Positions 17,686 through 30,351 are shown, numbered from the stretch's first letter. The stretch: DNA of 64,000 nucleotides from Methyloversatilis discipulorum (GCF_018780585.1 NZ_JADMJL010000027.1:1-64000), one strand, 5' to 3'. Made by a program: numbers and translations. Notes: generated by a model from the letters alone, not told the origin.

Positions 17686-18330
17686 ATGTTCAAGCGCTTT
17701 GTTCAATTACTGATGGTTGCCTTCGCCGCCAGTGCGGTCGCGCAGGCAAACGTGCTGAAGGCGCCCGACGTGCTGGTCAAGGAAGTGACCGAGGATGTCC
17801 TGACCACGCTGCGCACCGATCCGTCGATCAAGGCCGGCGATACGGCCAAGACGGCGGAACTGGTCGAAACCCGCGTGCTGCCGCATTTCAACTTCACGCG
17901 CATGACGGCGCTGGCGCTCGGCAAGGAGTGGCGTGCGACGACGCCCGAACAGAAGAAGGTGCTGACCGAAGAGTTCCGCACCCTGCTGGTCCGCACCTAT
18001 TCGAACGCCCTGACCAGCTACCGCAACCAGACCATCGATTACCGCCCGTTCAAGATGGGCGCCGCCGACACCGACGTGACGGTGCGCACCCAGATCAACC
18101 AGCCGGGCGGTCGCCCAATTCCGCTCGACTACGCGCTGGAGAAGAAGGAAGAGGGCTGGAAGGTGTACGACGTGATGGTGTCGGGCGTCAGTCTGGTGAC
18201 CAATTACCGCGAAACCTTTGCCGCGGAGATCCGCGCGGGAGGCGTCGACGGCCTGGTGAAGACGCTGCGCGCCAAGAACGCATCGAACGTGCCGGCGCCG
18301 CTGCCGGCACCGGCAACGGCGACAAAATGA
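17686..18330 (+). CDS. mlaC: periplasmic phospholipid-binding protein MlaC
   Basis: A 214-residue soluble carrier that shuttles phospholipid between MlaA and MlaD. It has a signal peptide ending near AQAN, a Tol-Ttg2 family core (VLPHFNFTRMTALALGKEWR, FRTLLVRTYSNAL and VYDVMVSGVSLVTNYR) and an Ala/Pro-rich tail. The ATG has a good ribosome-binding site (CGGGAG) 5 bases upstream. The stop overlaps mlaB by 4 bases. Confidence 0.93.
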   Translation: MFKRFVQLLMVAFAASAVAQANVLKAPDVLVKEVTEDVLTTLRTDPSIKAGDTAKTAELVETRVLPHFNFTRMTALALGKEWRATTPEQKKVLTEEFRTLLVRTYSNALTSYRNQTIDYRPFKMGAADTDVTVRTQINQPGGRPIPLDYALEKKEEGWKVYDVMVSGVSLVTNYRETFAAEIRAGGVDGLVKTLRAKNASNVPAPLPAPATATK

Positions 18331-18626
18331 TCGCGCTCGACAACGGCGTGCTGCGCGTCAGCGGCACGATGCGACTGCCCGAGGCGATGGCGCTGCGCGA
18401 CGCCGGTCTGGCGCTGCTGTCGTCGGCTGCATCCATCGACCTGTCGGCGGTCGAGGACGTCGATTCGTCGGCCATCGCCGTGCTGCTCGCGTGGGAACGT
18501 GCGAGCGGCGGCAGCGATGGCCCGCTGCCGGTCACCGGCGCACCGGCCGGATTGACCAGCCTGGCCCGTCTGTACGAGGTGTCGTCCTATTGCGGACTGG
18601 ACGCCGACGACGCGACCGCTCGCTGA
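18327..18626 (+). CDS. mlaB: MlaB-like STAS domain protein
   Basis: A 99-residue single STAS domain protein that by family stabilises and activates MlaF. The conserved phosphorylatable-Ser loop is present as VEDVDSSAIAVLL. It overlaps mlaC by 4 bases and completes the mlaFEDACB set. Confidence 0.88.
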   Translation: MIALDNGVLRVSGTMRLPEAMALRDAGLALLSSAASIDLSAVEDVDSSAIAVLLAWERASGGSDGPLPVTGAPAGLTSLARLYEVSSYCGLDADDATAR

Positions 18627-18674
18627 TGTGTGCTTCTTCCGGTCTCCCGCGGGGGCCGGTACTGCAGTTTCTTC

Positions 18675-19588
<914 letters not shown>

Positions 19589-19589
<1 letters not shown>

Positions 19590-20347
19590 TGAGCATGGCG
19601 CTGCGCACCCTGCTGTACAAGGAGCTGCTGCGGTTCTGGAAGGTGAGCTTCCAGACGGTGGGCGCGCCTGTGCTGACCGCGCTGCTCTATCTGCTGGTGT
19701 TTTCGCACGTGCTCGACCGCACGGTCGAAGTCTATGGCGGTGTCAGCTATACCGCCTTCCTGGTGCCCGGCCTGGTCATGATGAGCCTGCTGCAGAACGC
19801 CTTCGCCAACAGCTCGTCGTCGCTGATCCAGTCCAAGGTGACCGGAAACATCGTGTTCGTGCTGCTGCCGCCGATTTCCTACCGCGAATTCTTCGCCGCC
19901 TACGTGCTGGCTGCCGTGATTCGTGGCCTGGTGGTGGGCGCGGGCGTGTGGCTGGTGACGCTGTGGTTCGTCGAGCTGCCTTATGCCCATCCGCTGTGGA
20001 TACTGTTCTTTGCCACCGTGGGTGGAGCAATTCTTGCAAGTCTTGGCGTGATTGCGGGCATCTGGGCCGACAAGTTCGACCAGTTGGCCGCTTTCCAGAA
20101 TTTCGTCGTGATGCCGCTCACCTTCCTGTCGGGTGTGTTCTACTCCATACACACGCTGCCCGACTTCTGGCAGGCGGTGTCGCACCTGAACCCTTTTTTC
20201 TACATGATCGACGGTTTCCGTTACGGCTTCTTCGGACAGTCGGACGTTTCCCCGTGGATCAGCGCCCTGGTCGCGGGCGGCAGTTTCGCGGTGCTCGCGG
20301 GCATCACGCTGAACATGCTGGCGCGCGGCTACAAACTGAGAAGTTGA
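19589..20347 (+). CDS. ABC-2 type permease, YadH family
   Basis: A 252-residue membrane protein with six hydrophobic segments. It has the ABC-2 family pattern (FLVPGLVMMSLLQNAFANSS and FVVMPLTFLSGVFYSIHTLP). It forms an exporter with the preceding ATPase; the start overlaps that stop by one base. Confidence 0.9.
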
Positions 20348-20349
20348 AC

Positions 20350-21853
<1,504 letters not shown>

Positions 21854-21880
21854 CGACACGCCATCCATACGAGGCACACC

Positions 21881-22525
21881 GTGCAAGGCATCACCCTGGC
21901 GCTGTCCAAAGGACGCATCTTCGAAGAAACGCTGCCGCTGCTGGCGGCGGCCGGCATCGTGCCGACCGACGATCCGGAGTCGTCGCGCAAGCTCATCATC
22001 GGTACCAACCGACCTGACGTGCGCCTGGTCATCGTGCGCGCCTCCGATACGCCGACCTATGTGCAATACGGTGCGGCCGACCTCGGCATCGCCGGCAAGG
22101 ACGTGCTGCTGGAGCATGGCGGCGCCGGCCTCTACCAGCCGATCGACCTGAACATCGCGCGTTGCCGCCTCAGCGTGGCGGTACCGGCCGGTTTCGATTA
22201 CGAACAGGCGGTGCGCCGGGGCGCGCGGCTCAAGGTGGCGACCAAGTATGTGCACACCGCGCGCGAACATTTCGCCGCCAAGGGCGTCCACGTCGACCTG
22301 ATCAAGCTGTACGGATCGATGGAACTGGCGCCGCTGGTGGGTCTCGCAGATGCCATCGTCGATCTGGTCAGCAGTGGAGGCACCTTGCGTGCGAACAATC
22401 TGGTCGAGGTTGAACACATCATGGACATCAGCTCGCGTCTGGTCATCAATCAGGCGGCGCTCAAGGTGAAGCACGATCTGCTGACGCCCATCCTGGAGGC
22501 GATTCAGGGGGCGGTGCAGGCATGA
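21881..22525 (+). CDS. hisG: ATP phosphoribosyltransferase, short form HisG
   Basis: First step of histidine synthesis (ATP plus PRPP to phosphoribosyl-ATP). At 214 residues it is the short form, which lacks the C-terminal regulatory domain and in known cases needs HisZ for activity and feedback control. No hisZ is in this window. Conserved blocks include [33 protein letters not shown] and [16 protein letters not shown]. The start is a GTG. Confidence 0.96.
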   Translation: MQGITLALSKGRIFEETLPLLAAAGIVPTDDPESSRKLIIGTNRPDVRLVIVRASDTPTYVQYGAADLGIAGKDVLLEHGGAGLYQPIDLNIARCRLSVAVPAGFDYEQAVRRGARLKVATKYVHTAREHFAAKGVHVDLIKLYGSMELAPLVGLADAIVDLVSSGGTLRANNLVEVEHIMDISSRLVINQAALKVKHDLLTPILEAIQGAVQA

Positions 22526-23829
22526 GTGCAACGAAAATCAGCCGCTTTGATTCGAGCGAACCGGACTTTCTCGGTCGGCTGGATACGCTGCTGGCCTTCG
22601 AAAGTTCGACCGACGACGCGATCGAGACGGCCGTCGCCGGCATCCTGCGCGACGTCCGTGTGCGTGGCGACGAGGCGGTCATCGAATACACACGCCGTTT
22701 CGACCGCATGGACTGCGCCGCCATGGTCGAACTCGAACTGCCGCGCAGTGAGCTTGACGCCGCCTATGCGGGACTGGGCGATACGCAGCGCGCCGCGCTG
22801 GCCGAAGCCGCCGACCGCGTGCGGCTCTATCACGAGCGCCAGAAGCAGGATTCCTGGGAATACGCCGAAGCGGACGGCACCCGCCTCGGCCAGAAAGTGA
22901 CGCCGCTGGACCGCGTCGGCCTCTACGTGCCGGGCGGTCGTGCGTCCTATCCCAGTTCGGTGCTGATGAACGCAATTCCGGCCAAGGTCGCGGGCGTCAA
23001 GGAACTGATCATGGTGGTGCCGACGCCAGGCGGCGAACGCAATCCGCTGGTCCTGGCCGCCGCGGCGATCACCGGCGTCGATCGCGTGTTCACGATAGGC
23101 GGCGCGCAGGCGGTTGCCGCGCTCGCCTACGGCACGCAGACCATTCCGCAGGTGGACAAGATCGTCGGCCCGGGCAACGCCTATGTCGCCAGCGCCAAGC
23201 GGCGCGTGTTCGGCACGGTCGGCATCGACATGGTGGCCGGTCCGTCCGAGGTGCTCATCATTTCCGACGGCCACGGCAATCCGGATTGGGTGGCGATGGA
23301 TCTGTTCGCTCAGGCCGAGCACGACGAACTGGCGCAGTCCATCCTGCTGTGTACCGACGCCGCCTTCCTCGACCGCGTGCATGCGTCGATCGACCGGCTG
23401 CTGGCGGAAATGCCGCGCCGCGACACCATCGCCACTTCGCTTGCCAACCGCGGCGCGCTGATCAAGGTGCGCGATCTGGCCGAGGCCTGCGACCTCGCCA
23501 ACCGCATCGCGCCTGAGCACCTCGAAATCTGCACCGAAGATCCGCGTGCGCTGGTCGATAGCATCCGTCACGCGGGTGCGATGTTCCTCGGCCACTACTC
23601 GGTCGAGGCGCTGGGCGACTACTGCGCCGGGCCGAATCACGTGCTGCCGACGATGCGCAGCGCGCGCTTCTCCAGCCCGCTGGGCGTGTACGACTTCCAG
23701 AAGCGCACCTCCATTCTCGACATTTCGGCCGAAGGCGCGCAGAAGCTGGGCCGTATCGCGTCGGTGCTGGCGCACGGTGAGGGCCTGCAGGCCCACGCCC
23801 GCTCGGCGGAAATGCGGCTGAAGGACTGA
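22522..23829 (+). CDS. hisD: histidinol dehydrogenase HisD
   Basis: Catalyses the last two oxidations, L-histidinol to L-histidine. It is 435 residues with the family blocks [31 protein letters not shown] and [16 protein letters not shown] and the zinc and catalytic region [17 protein letters not shown]. It overlaps hisG by 4 bases. Confidence 0.97.
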   Translation: MSATKISRFDSSEPDFLGRLDTLLAFESSTDDAIETAVAGILRDVRVRGDEAVIEYTRRFDRMDCAAMVELELPRSELDAAYAGLGDTQRAALAEAADRVRLYHERQKQDSWEYAEADGTRLGQKVTPLDRVGLYVPGGRASYPSSVLMNAIPAKVAGVKELIMVVPTPGGERNPLVLAAAAITGVDRVFTIGGAQAVAALAYGTQTIPQVDKIVGPGNAYVASAKRRVFGTVGIDMVAGPSEVLIISDGHGNPDWVAMDLFAQAEHDELAQSILLCTDAAFLDRVHASIDRLLAEMPRRDTIATSLANRGALIKVRDLAEACDLANRIAPEHLEICTEDPRALVDSIRHAGAMFLGHYSVEALGDYCAGPNHVLPTMRSARFSSPLGVYDFQKRTSILDISAEGAQKLGRIASVLAHGEGLQAHARSAEMRLKD

Positions 23830-23842
23830 CTTCCACGCGGCC

Positions 23843-23873
23843 ACGACCCGGCGTACAGTGGCGCCCGGGTCGT
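23843..23873 (+). terminator. hairpin after hisD, possible terminator
   Basis: A 9-bp perfect inverted repeat (ACGACCCGG with CCGGGTCGT, 13-base loop) 13 bases after the hisD stop. No T-run follows, so intrinsic termination is uncertain. Confidence 0.35.
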
Positions 23874-23934
23874 GCGCCCGACCTGACCGGTCATGCGCAC
23901 GTCGTTGCAGCAGTGAACCGATCAGGGAGCAGCC

Positions 23935-24753
23935 ATGCAGCAGTCCGAACACCCCGAAGCGCCACAAGCCGTCGGGGATGCGCAGGATCTACCTTTCCCG
24001 GTGGTGCGTGAAGTCGGGCTGTTCGCCTGTTTCGACTGGCTTGGCCGGGCGTTTCAGGACATGCGCGCGAGTCCCGGTGGCAGCCTTTTCTACGGCGCCT
24101 GTTTTGCCTTCATGGGGCTGGTGCTGACCACGGTGTTCCGCCATGCCTATCACCTGACTTCGGCGCTGGTGTGCGGCTTCCTGCTGCTCGGCCCCTTCCT
24201 GTCGCTCGGCCTGTACGACCTGTCCCGCCAGCGCGAGGCCGGGCAGCCACCGGTGCTCGCGCATTCGCTCACCGCCGGCGGCCACAATGCCGGCGCGATC
24301 GGCGTATTTGCGGTCATCCTCATCATCATCTTCCTGGTGTGGGCACGTGCCTCGCTGGTCGTGTTCGCGCTGTTCTACACGACGCAGATGCCGTCGGTGG
24401 ACCACTTCCTCGAACAGGTGCTGACGCTGCAGAACATTGAGTTCCTGATGGCTTACGCGGTGGTCGGCTTCATCTTCGCGTCACTGGTGTTCGGCGCCAG
24501 CGTGGTCGCCATTCCGCTGATGCTGGACCGTCGGCAGGACGCGGTGACGTCCATCCTCGCCAGTCTCTTCTCGCTCGGCCGCAATCCGGGGCCGATGCTG
24601 GTGTGGGCCGCGCTTATCGTGATCTTCGCGGTGATCGGCTTCCTGACCTTCTTCCTGGGCCTGATCGTGCTGATGCCGCTGGTCGGGCATGCAACTTGGC
24701 ACGCCTACCGGGCGCTGATCGAACCACTTCAGCACCCGGCTGGCGCCGCCTAG
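23935..24753 (+). CDS. DUF2189-like polytopic membrane protein
   Basis: A 272-residue protein with about six membrane helices and the pattern of the DUF2189 family (WLGRAFQDMRASPGGSLFYG, LGLYDLSRQREAGQPP and FGASVVAIPLMLDRRQDAVTS). The ATG has a ribosome-binding site (CAGGGAG). The molecular function is unknown. Its stop overlaps the stop of the convergent PEP-CTERM gene by 4 bases. It lies between hisD and the reversed hisC, so it is probably an insertion into an ancestral his operon. Confidence 0.8.
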   Translation: MQQSEHPEAPQAVGDAQDLPFPVVREVGLFACFDWLGRAFQDMRASPGGSLFYGACFAFMGLVLTTVFRHAYHLTSALVCGFLLLGPFLSLGLYDLSRQREAGQPPVLAHSLTAGGHNAGAIGVFAVILIIIFLVWARASLVVFALFYTTQMPSVDHFLEQVLTLQNIEFLMAYAVVGFIFASLVFGASVVAIPLMLDRRQDAVTSILASLFSLGRNPGPMLVWAALIVIFAVIGFLTFFLGLIVLMPLVGHATWHAYRALIEPLQHPAGAA

Positions 24754-25472
24754 CGCCGACGGAACAGGCCCAGCACGCCGAGCCCCGCCACCATCATCAG
24801 GGCGGTCGACGCTTCCGGCACGGCGGAGACCGCGAACGGCGTCGTGTCGGGCACGGCATCGGCATGAACGCCGTCGGTGAACGCGGTCCAGTTGGCGACG
24901 TCATTCACCGTGTTGCGATACGCCGCAAAATCGGCGGCGCCGCTGCGTGAGCCCGTGTAGCTGGCGTAATCGGTGCTGGCGGGCAGGGCGATCGCGTTCA
25001 CCCCGGCGGTGAGTCCGGCAGCGCCCAGTGCCGTTGCGGCGGCGGCTGCACCTTCCGACGACACTGCGGCAAGAAAGGTGGTCGGAGCCGAGGTGCCGCT
25101 GCCGACATAGGCGTAGAGCGTGTCGGCCGTGCTGCTGAGCGCGGCATTGCCGGTGCCGGTCAGGCTGCCGGTGGATGCTGCGCGACCTGCCTGATCGATG
25201 TCGCTGAAACGGACGACCGTGCCGGCCGCGATGATGCCGGCGCCGGTCTGCCAGGTATGGAAGCCTTCGGAACTGGTGAAGGCGGCGCCATCCCAGTTGC
25301 TGTCGGTGAAGTAGATCGTGCTGTTGGCCGCGAGATCGGTCAGCGCGACGATGGCCCAGCCGTCCTCGTCGGCATTGAAGGCGGTAAACGCGATATCGCC
25401 CGCCCCGAGCGCGTGGGCGCCCTGCGCCGACAGGCACAGCGACGCGATGCACAGCATTCTTGCTGAAAACAT
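24750..25472 (-). CDS. PEP-CTERM sorting-domain secreted protein
   Basis: A 240-residue exported protein. It has an N-terminal signal peptide (MFSARMLCIASLCLSAQG) and a low-charge Ala/Thr/Ser-rich body with a DGWAIVALTDLAANSTIYFTD block reminiscent of secreted lamin-tail-like domains. It ends in a C-terminal sorting signal: VPEAST, a hydrophobic helix, then FRRR. PEP-CTERM tails are cut by exosortase and usually go with exopolysaccharide production; no exosortase is in the window. The ATG at 25472 was preferred to a GTG six bases earlier because AGGAGG lies 8 bases upstream of it. Confidence 0.82.
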   Translation of the reverse strand: MFSARMLCIASLCLSAQGAHALGAGDIAFTAFNADEDGWAIVALTDLAANSTIYFTDSNWDGAAFTSSEGFHTWQTGAGIIAAGTVVRFSDIDQAGRAASTGSLTGTGNAALSSTADTLYAYVGSGTSAPTTFLAAVSSEGAAAAATALGAAGLTAGVNAIALPASTDYASYTGSRSGAADFAAYRNTVNDVANWTAFTDGVHADAVPDTTPFAVSAVPEASTALMMVAGLGVLGLFRRR

Positions 25473-25497
25473 GAACACCTCCTCCTGAATGAATGCA

Positions 25498-25517
25498 GCC
25501 GTTCCGGATGGAACGGC
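25498..25517 (-). other. hairpin in the leader of the PEP-CTERM gene
   Basis: A perfect 8-bp inverted repeat (GCCGTTCC and GGAACGGC around GGAT), 26 bases upstream of the PEP-CTERM start. It could be an operator or an mRNA structure; no function is established. Confidence 0.4.
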
Positions 25518-25637
25518 CTGCCGGGGGTGGTGTGTCTCCAGCGGCTGCGAGACCGCTCAGGCGATGTAATGGTTGATGTGTGTGCGCCCACCCGGCGTCA
25601 ATCTATGACATCGGGTTGAAATATGCAAAAAGAATAT

Positions 25638-26189
25638 TCAGCGCAGCGTCAGGCCGGTCCACCCCTGCTTGCGCAGGCACTCGTACAGTCCGCGGGTGAC
25701 GGTGCCGGCCGTGGTGTCCGGCGCGTGGGCCTCGCCCAGCGTGGACAGGCATTGCGTCTGGTCGGCGATCAGTTCGTTCGCACCGGCGCCCATCTTCGAC
25801 CACATGGCGATGCGCAGGCGGGCGAGCGGGTCTTTCGGAACGACGGGGGCCGGCGCGGCGGTGGTGCGTGTCGCCGGAGCGGGCCGGGCCGGCTCGGTGC
25901 CCGGCGTGGCCGCTTCGGCCGCGGCCGCCGGCTGCGCTTCAGCGACAGCTTCGCTGTCCTCGACCGACACCAGCGTGATCTGCGACAGCTCCTCGGTCGA
26001 GCGCGTCCACCACCCCTTCGTCTCCATGCACTGGATGAAGGCGGTCCGCTCCGTGGTGGTGCCCATGCAGGCGCGTTCGTCGCGGCGATAGTCGGCGCCA
26101 CCGGCACCCTGCTTGAAGGACACGCTGGTGCAGCCGGCGAGCACGCCGAGGGTCAATGCGGAAAGGAAGAGCGGGCGGGTGAGGCGCAT
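25638..26189 (-). CDS. hypothetical lipoprotein
   Basis: A 183-residue protein with a lipoprotein signal (lipobox LAGC, Cys near residue 20). Four further cysteines lie in two paired regions, RACMG...IQCMETKGWW and QTQCLSTL...YECLRKQGW, flanking an Ala/Pro/Thr-rich linker. The two regions look like a repeated small domain. No family is recognised. It probably sits in the envelope. It is on the same strand as hisC and the PEP-CTERM gene and 57 bases after hisC, so it may share the hisC transcript. Confidence 0.65.
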   Translation of the reverse strand: MRLTRPLFLSALTLGVLAGCTSVSFKQGAGGADYRRDERACMGTTTERTAFIQCMETKGWWTRSTEELSQITLVSVEDSEAVAEAQPAAAAEAATPGTEPARPAPATRTTAAPAPVVPKDPLARLRIAMWSKMGAGANELIADQTQCLSTLGEAHAPDTTAGTVTRGLYECLRKQGWTGLTLR

Positions 26190-26246
26190 GGCTGAACGGG
26201 TGAGGGACGAAGACCTCTTCCGTTCAGCAAGAAGCGCTCCAGCGCG

Positions 26247-27314
26247 TCAGACGATGTCCTGCAGGGCTTCGACCAGTGCGTCGCACTGCGCATTGGTGCC
26301 CACCGTGATACGCAGGAACTGGTCGATGCGCGGCGCCTTGAAGTGGCGCACCAGGATGCGCCGCTCGCGCAGTTGCGCCGACAGCGCGGCTGCATCGTGT
26401 TGCGGGTGACGGACGAACAGGAAGTTGGCGGCCGACGGCAGCACTTCGAAGCCGAGTGCGGTCAGCTCCTCGGCCAGCCGCTCGCGGCTGGCGATGACGC
26501 GGCGGCGGGTCTGGTCGAACCACTCGCGGTCCTGCACCGCCGCAGTGGCGCCGGCCAGCGCCAGGCGGTCGAGCGGGTAGGAATTGAAGCTGTCCTTTAC
26601 CCGGGTCAGGCCTTCGATCAGCGCCGGCTGGCCGATCGCGAAGCCGACACGCAGGCCGGCCAGCGAACGCGATTTCGACAGGGTCTGCGTCACCAGCAGA
26701 TTGGGGCGCTTGGCCACCAGGGCGACCGCCGACTCGCCGCCGAAGTCGATATAGGCCTCATCGATCACGATCGGGCTGTCCGGCAGCGCCGACGCGAGAC
26801 GTTCGATGTCGGACAGCGGCAGCAGACGGCCGGTCGGTGCGTTGGGGTTCGGAAAGATGACCGCGCCGGGACGGGCTTCGATGTAGTCGTCGACGCGGAT
26901 CGCGAACTGGGCGTCCAGCGGCACGCACTGGTAGTCGATGCCGTACAGCCTGCAATAGACCGGATAGAAGCTGTAGGTGATGTCGGGGAACAGCAACGGC
27001 CGGTCGTGCTTGAGCAGGCCGATGAAGGTGTGTGCCAGCACTTCGTCCGAACTGTTGCCGACGAATACCTGGTCGGCGCCCACGCCGAAGTGCGCTGCGA
27101 TCGCCTCGCGCAGCGCCAGTCCGGTCGGTTCCGGGTAAAGCTTCAGCCGGTCGCCGTCGACGTCCAGTTCGGCCTGCATGGCCGCGACGGCCCGAGGACT
27201 GGGCGGATAGGGGTTCTCGTTGGTATTGAGCTTGATCAGCCCGTCGATCTTCGGTTGTTCGCCCGGCGTGTAGGGCGACAGGGTGTGGACGACGGGACTC
27301 CAGAACTGGCTCAT
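26247..27314 (-). CDS. hisC: histidinol-phosphate aminotransferase HisC
   Basis: PLP-dependent transamination of imidazole acetol-phosphate to histidinol phosphate. It is 355 residues with a class I/II aminotransferase fold: [12 protein letters not shown] at the N-terminus, [15 protein letters not shown], and the PLP lysine in [12 protein letters not shown] (near residue 210). It is on the strand opposite to all other his genes, divergent from hisB with 147 bases between, while in related genomes it commonly lies between hisD and hisB in the same direction. Confidence 0.96.
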   Translation of the reverse strand: MSQFWSPVVHTLSPYTPGEQPKIDGLIKLNTNENPYPPSPRAVAAMQAELDVDGDRLKLYPEPTGLALREAIAAHFGVGADQVFVGNSSDEVLAHTFIGLLKHDRPLLFPDITYSFYPVYCRLYGIDYQCVPLDAQFAIRVDDYIEARPGAVIFPNPNAPTGRLLPLSDIERLASALPDSPIVIDEAYIDFGGESAVALVAKRPNLLVTQTLSKSRSLAGLRVGFAIGQPALIEGLTRVKDSFNSYPLDRLALAGATAAVQDREWFDQTRRRVIASRERLAEELTALGFEVLPSAANFLFVRHPQHDAAALSAQLRERRILVRHFKAPRIDQFLRITVGTNAQCDALVEALQDIV

Positions 27315-27461
27315 GACGGTGCAGGCGACGATGTGACTGTTGTTGGGCGGGACGTGTTGCGGTGCGCGCAGGCCGGCATGGCCCGTTGCAAGTCGATGTT
27401 ATCATCCGGCCATCCCTGTTCCGGCGCGCAGCCGGGACGAATCACCGAAGCGACCATCTTC

Positions 27462-28049
27462 ATGCGGCAAGCCGAAATCACGCGCAACACCCTGGAAACC
27501 CAGATCACGGTGCGCATCAATCTCGACGGAACCGGTCAGGGCAAGCTGGACACCGGCGTGCCCTTCTTCGATCACATGCTGGACCAGATCGTTCGGCACG
27601 GCCTGATCGACCTCGAAATCACCGCCAAGGGCGACCTGCACATCGACGCCCACCATACGGTGGAAGACGTCGGCATCACGCTGGGCCAGGCCTTCGCGAA
27701 GGCGGTCGGCGACAAGAAGGGCCTGCGTCGCTACGGTCACGCCTACGTGCCGCTGGACGAGGCGCTTTCGCGTGTCGTGGTCGACCTGTCCGGCCGGCCC
27801 GGGCTGGAGTACAACATCGACTTCACCCGCGCCCGCATCGGCGATTTCGACGTTGACCTGACGCGCGAGTTCTTCCAGGGCTTCGTAAATCACGCGCTGG
27901 TGACGCTGCACATCGACAATCTGCGCGGCATCAACGCGCATCACCAGTGCGAAACCGTATTCAAGGCCTTTGCCCGCGCGCTGCGCGCCGCCAGCGAGCG
28001 CGACGAACGTGCGGCCGGCCAGATGCCGTCGACCAAGGGTTCGCTCTGA
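27462..28049 (+). CDS. hisB: imidazoleglycerol-phosphate dehydratase HisB
   Basis: Dehydrates imidazole glycerol phosphate. It is a 195-residue monofunctional enzyme with metal-binding histidine motifs [18 protein letters not shown] and [12 protein letters not shown]. The ATG at 27462 is the only start giving a normal length. A TATCAT box at 27400-27405 could be its -10 region, but no -35 is convincing. Confidence 0.97.
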   Translation: MRQAEITRNTLETQITVRINLDGTGQGKLDTGVPFFDHMLDQIVRHGLIDLEITAKGDLHIDAHHTVEDVGITLGQAFAKAVGDKKGLRRYGHAYVPLDEALSRVVVDLSGRPGLEYNIDFTRARIGDFDVDLTREFFQGFVNHALVTLHIDNLRGINAHHQCETVFKAFARALRAASERDERAAGQMPSTKGSL

Positions 28050-28097
28050 GCCCGTCCTGACGCCAGCGTTTCACCCTCTTCCGATTCAGCCGCACTC

Positions 28098-28733
28098 ATG
28101 ACTCGCGTTGCCATCATCGATTACGGCATGGGCAATCTGCGTTCGGTCGCCAAGGCGATCGAGCACGTCGCACCTGAAGCCGAGGTCATCGTCAGCAGCG
28201 ACGCACGCGTCGTCGCGGGCGCAGACCGCGTCGTGTTTCCGGGGCAGGGCGCCATGCCGGACTGCATGCGCGAACTCGACGCGCGCGACCTGCGCGGCGC
28301 CGTGCTCGATGCCGCTGCGAACAAGCCCTTCCTGGGCATCTGCATCGGTCTGCAGATGCTGTTCCAGCACAGCCAGGAAGGCGACGTGCCGGGCTTGGGT
28401 GTGCTCGCCGGCGACGTGAGGCGCTTTGTCGATCCGCGCGATCCGGTGTCCGGGGCCCGGCTGAAGGTGCCGCACATGGGCTGGAATGGCGTGAGACAGA
28501 CGCGCGCACATCCGATGTGGGACGGCATCGCCGACGACGAACGCTTCTATTTCGTGCACAGCTACTTCGTGCAGCCGGTCGATGCGGCGCTGACCGCGGG
28601 CGAAACCTCCTACGGCGCAGCCTTTACCAGTGCGATAGCGCGCGATAATATTTTTGCGGTGCAGTTTCACCCGGAAAAGAGCGCGCACGCCGGTCTGCGC
28701 CTGCTGGCCAACTTCATCGGCTGGATGCCCTGA
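28098..28733 (+). CDS. hisH: imidazole glycerol phosphate synthase glutaminase subunit HisH
   Basis: Supplies ammonia from glutamine to HisF. It is 211 residues, a class I glutamine amidotransferase with the nucleophile elbow [10 protein letters not shown] and the His-Glu pair in AVQFHPEKS. It starts 48 bases after hisB. Confidence 0.97.
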   Translation: MTRVAIIDYGMGNLRSVAKAIEHVAPEAEVIVSSDARVVAGADRVVFPGQGAMPDCMRELDARDLRGAVLDAAANKPFLGICIGLQMLFQHSQEGDVPGLGVLAGDVRRFVDPRDPVSGARLKVPHMGWNGVRQTRAHPMWDGIADDERFYFVHSYFVQPVDAALTAGETSYGAAFTSAIARDNIFAVQFHPEKSAHAGLRLLANFIGWMP

Positions 28734-28803
28734 TACCTGGTGCCCGACGATGCCGTCGGGGACTTCTCCCTTCCACTCTCCCAGACACGACACGACTCGC
28801 GCC

Positions 28804-29550
28804 ATGCTGCTCATTCCCGCCATCGACCTCAAGGACGGCCACTGCGTACGCCTGAAGCAAGGTGATATGGACGTGGTGACCGTATTTTCGGAAGACCCGG
28901 CTGCCATGGCCCGCCATTGGCTCGATGCCGGTGCGCGCCGCCTGCATCTGGTGGACCTCAACGGCGCAGTCGCCGGCAAGCCGAAGAACGAATCGGCGAT
29001 CAAGGCCATCGTCAAGGAACTGGGCGACGAAATCCCGATCCAGCTTGGCGGCGGCATCCGCGATCTCGATACCATCGAGCGCTACCTCGACGACGGCATC
29101 AGCTACGTCATCATCGGCACCGCGGCGGTCAAGAGTCCGGGCTTCGTACACGATGCCTGTGGCGCCTTCCCCGGCCACATCATCGTTGGCCTCGACGCCA
29201 AGGATGGCAAGGTGGCGGTGGACGGCTGGTCCAAGATGACCGGCCACGACGTGATCGATCTGGCGAAGAAATTCGAGGATCAGGGCGTCGAGGCGATTGT
29301 CTATACCGACATCGGTCGCGACGGCATGCTCAGTGGCGTGAACATCGACGCCACGGTGAAGCTGGCGCAGGCGCTGCGCATTCCGGTCATCGCGTCGGGC
29401 GGCATCACCAATCTCGACGACATCCGCGGTCTCTGTGCGGTCGAGGACGAAGGCGTGATCGGCGCCATCACCGGCCGCGCCATCTACGAAGGCACACTGG
29501 ATTTTGCGGCGGCCCAGGCGGAAGCCGACCGTCTCAACGGCGAAAGCTGA
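28804..29550 (+). CDS. hisA: ProFAR isomerase HisA
   Basis: Amadori-type isomerisation of ProFAR to PRFAR. It is a 248-residue TIM barrel with catalytic Asp in IPAIDLKDG, phosphate-binding LGGGIRDL, Asp in [12 protein letters not shown] and [10 protein letters not shown]. The ATG at 28804 is set by homology; the open frame extends further upstream. Confidence 0.97.
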   Translation: MLLIPAIDLKDGHCVRLKQGDMDVVTVFSEDPAAMARHWLDAGARRLHLVDLNGAVAGKPKNESAIKAIVKELGDEIPIQLGGGIRDLDTIERYLDDGISYVIIGTAAVKSPGFVHDACGAFPGHIIVGLDAKDGKVAVDGWSKMTGHDVIDLAKKFEDQGVEAIVYTDIGRDGMLSGVNIDATVKLAQALRIPVIASGGITNLDDIRGLCAVEDEGVIGAITGRAIYEGTLDFAAAQAEADRLNGES

Positions 29551-29580
29551 ACTTCACATCGCGCACGGCGCGGAAACGAC

Positions 29581-30351
29581 ATGCTAGCCAAGCGCATCAT
29601 TCCCTGTCTGGACGTCAACGCCGGCCGCGTGGTCAAGGGCGTCAATTTCGTGTCGCTGAAGGACGCCGGTGACCCGGTCGAGATCGCCCGTCGCTACGAC
29701 GAGCAGGGCGCCGACGAGCTGACCTTCCTCGACATCACCGCCAGTTCCGACGCGCGCGACATCATCCTGCACGTGGTCGAGCAGGTGGCCGAGCAGGTGT
29801 TCATCCCGCTGACCGTCGGTGGCGGCGTGCGCGCGGTCGAGGACGTGCGTCGCCTGCTCAACGCCGGCGCCGACAAGGTGAGCATGAACACCGCCGCGAT
29901 CAAGGATCCCGATCTGGTGGCGCGTGCCTCCGGCAAGGTCGGTTCACAGTGCATCGTCGTCGCCATCGACGCCAAGCGCGTTGACGATCGCGACGGCCGG
30001 CCACGCTGGGAAGTGTTCACGCACGGCGGCCGCAACCCGACCGGGCTCGATGCGGTCGAGTGGGCGCAGAAGGTCGAATCGCTGGGCGCCGGCGAAATCC
30101 TGCTCACCAGCATGGATCGCGACGGCACCAAGAACGGCTTCGACCTCGCGCTGACCCGCGCCGTGTCGGACGCGGTGCGCATTCCGGTCATCGCCTCGGG
30201 CGGCGTCGGCAACCTCGACCATCTGGTCGACGGCGTGGTCGAAGGCGGCGCCGACGCAGTGCTCGCGGCCAGCATTTTCCACTTCGGCCAGCACACGGTG
30301 CGCGAGGCCAAGGAACGGATGCGCGAGCGCGGCATCGAGGTGCGCCTGTGA
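29581..30351 (+). CDS. hisF: imidazole glycerol phosphate synthase cyclase subunit HisF
   Basis: With HisH it converts PRFAR to imidazole glycerol phosphate and AICAR. It is a 256-residue TIM barrel paralogous to HisA, with [15 protein letters not shown] (catalytic Asp), [12 protein letters not shown] and [13 protein letters not shown]. Its last base is shared with the hisI ATG. Confidence 0.97.
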   Translation: MLAKRIIPCLDVNAGRVVKGVNFVSLKDAGDPVEIARRYDEQGADELTFLDITASSDARDIILHVVEQVAEQVFIPLTVGGGVRAVEDVRRLLNAGADKVSMNTAAIKDPDLVARASGKVGSQCIVVAIDAKRVDDRDGRPRWEVFTHGGRNPTGLDAVEWAQKVESLGAGEILLTSMDRDGTKNGFDLALTRAVSDAVRIPVIASGGVGNLDHLVDGVVEGGADAVLAASIFHFGQHTVREAKERMRERGIEVRL

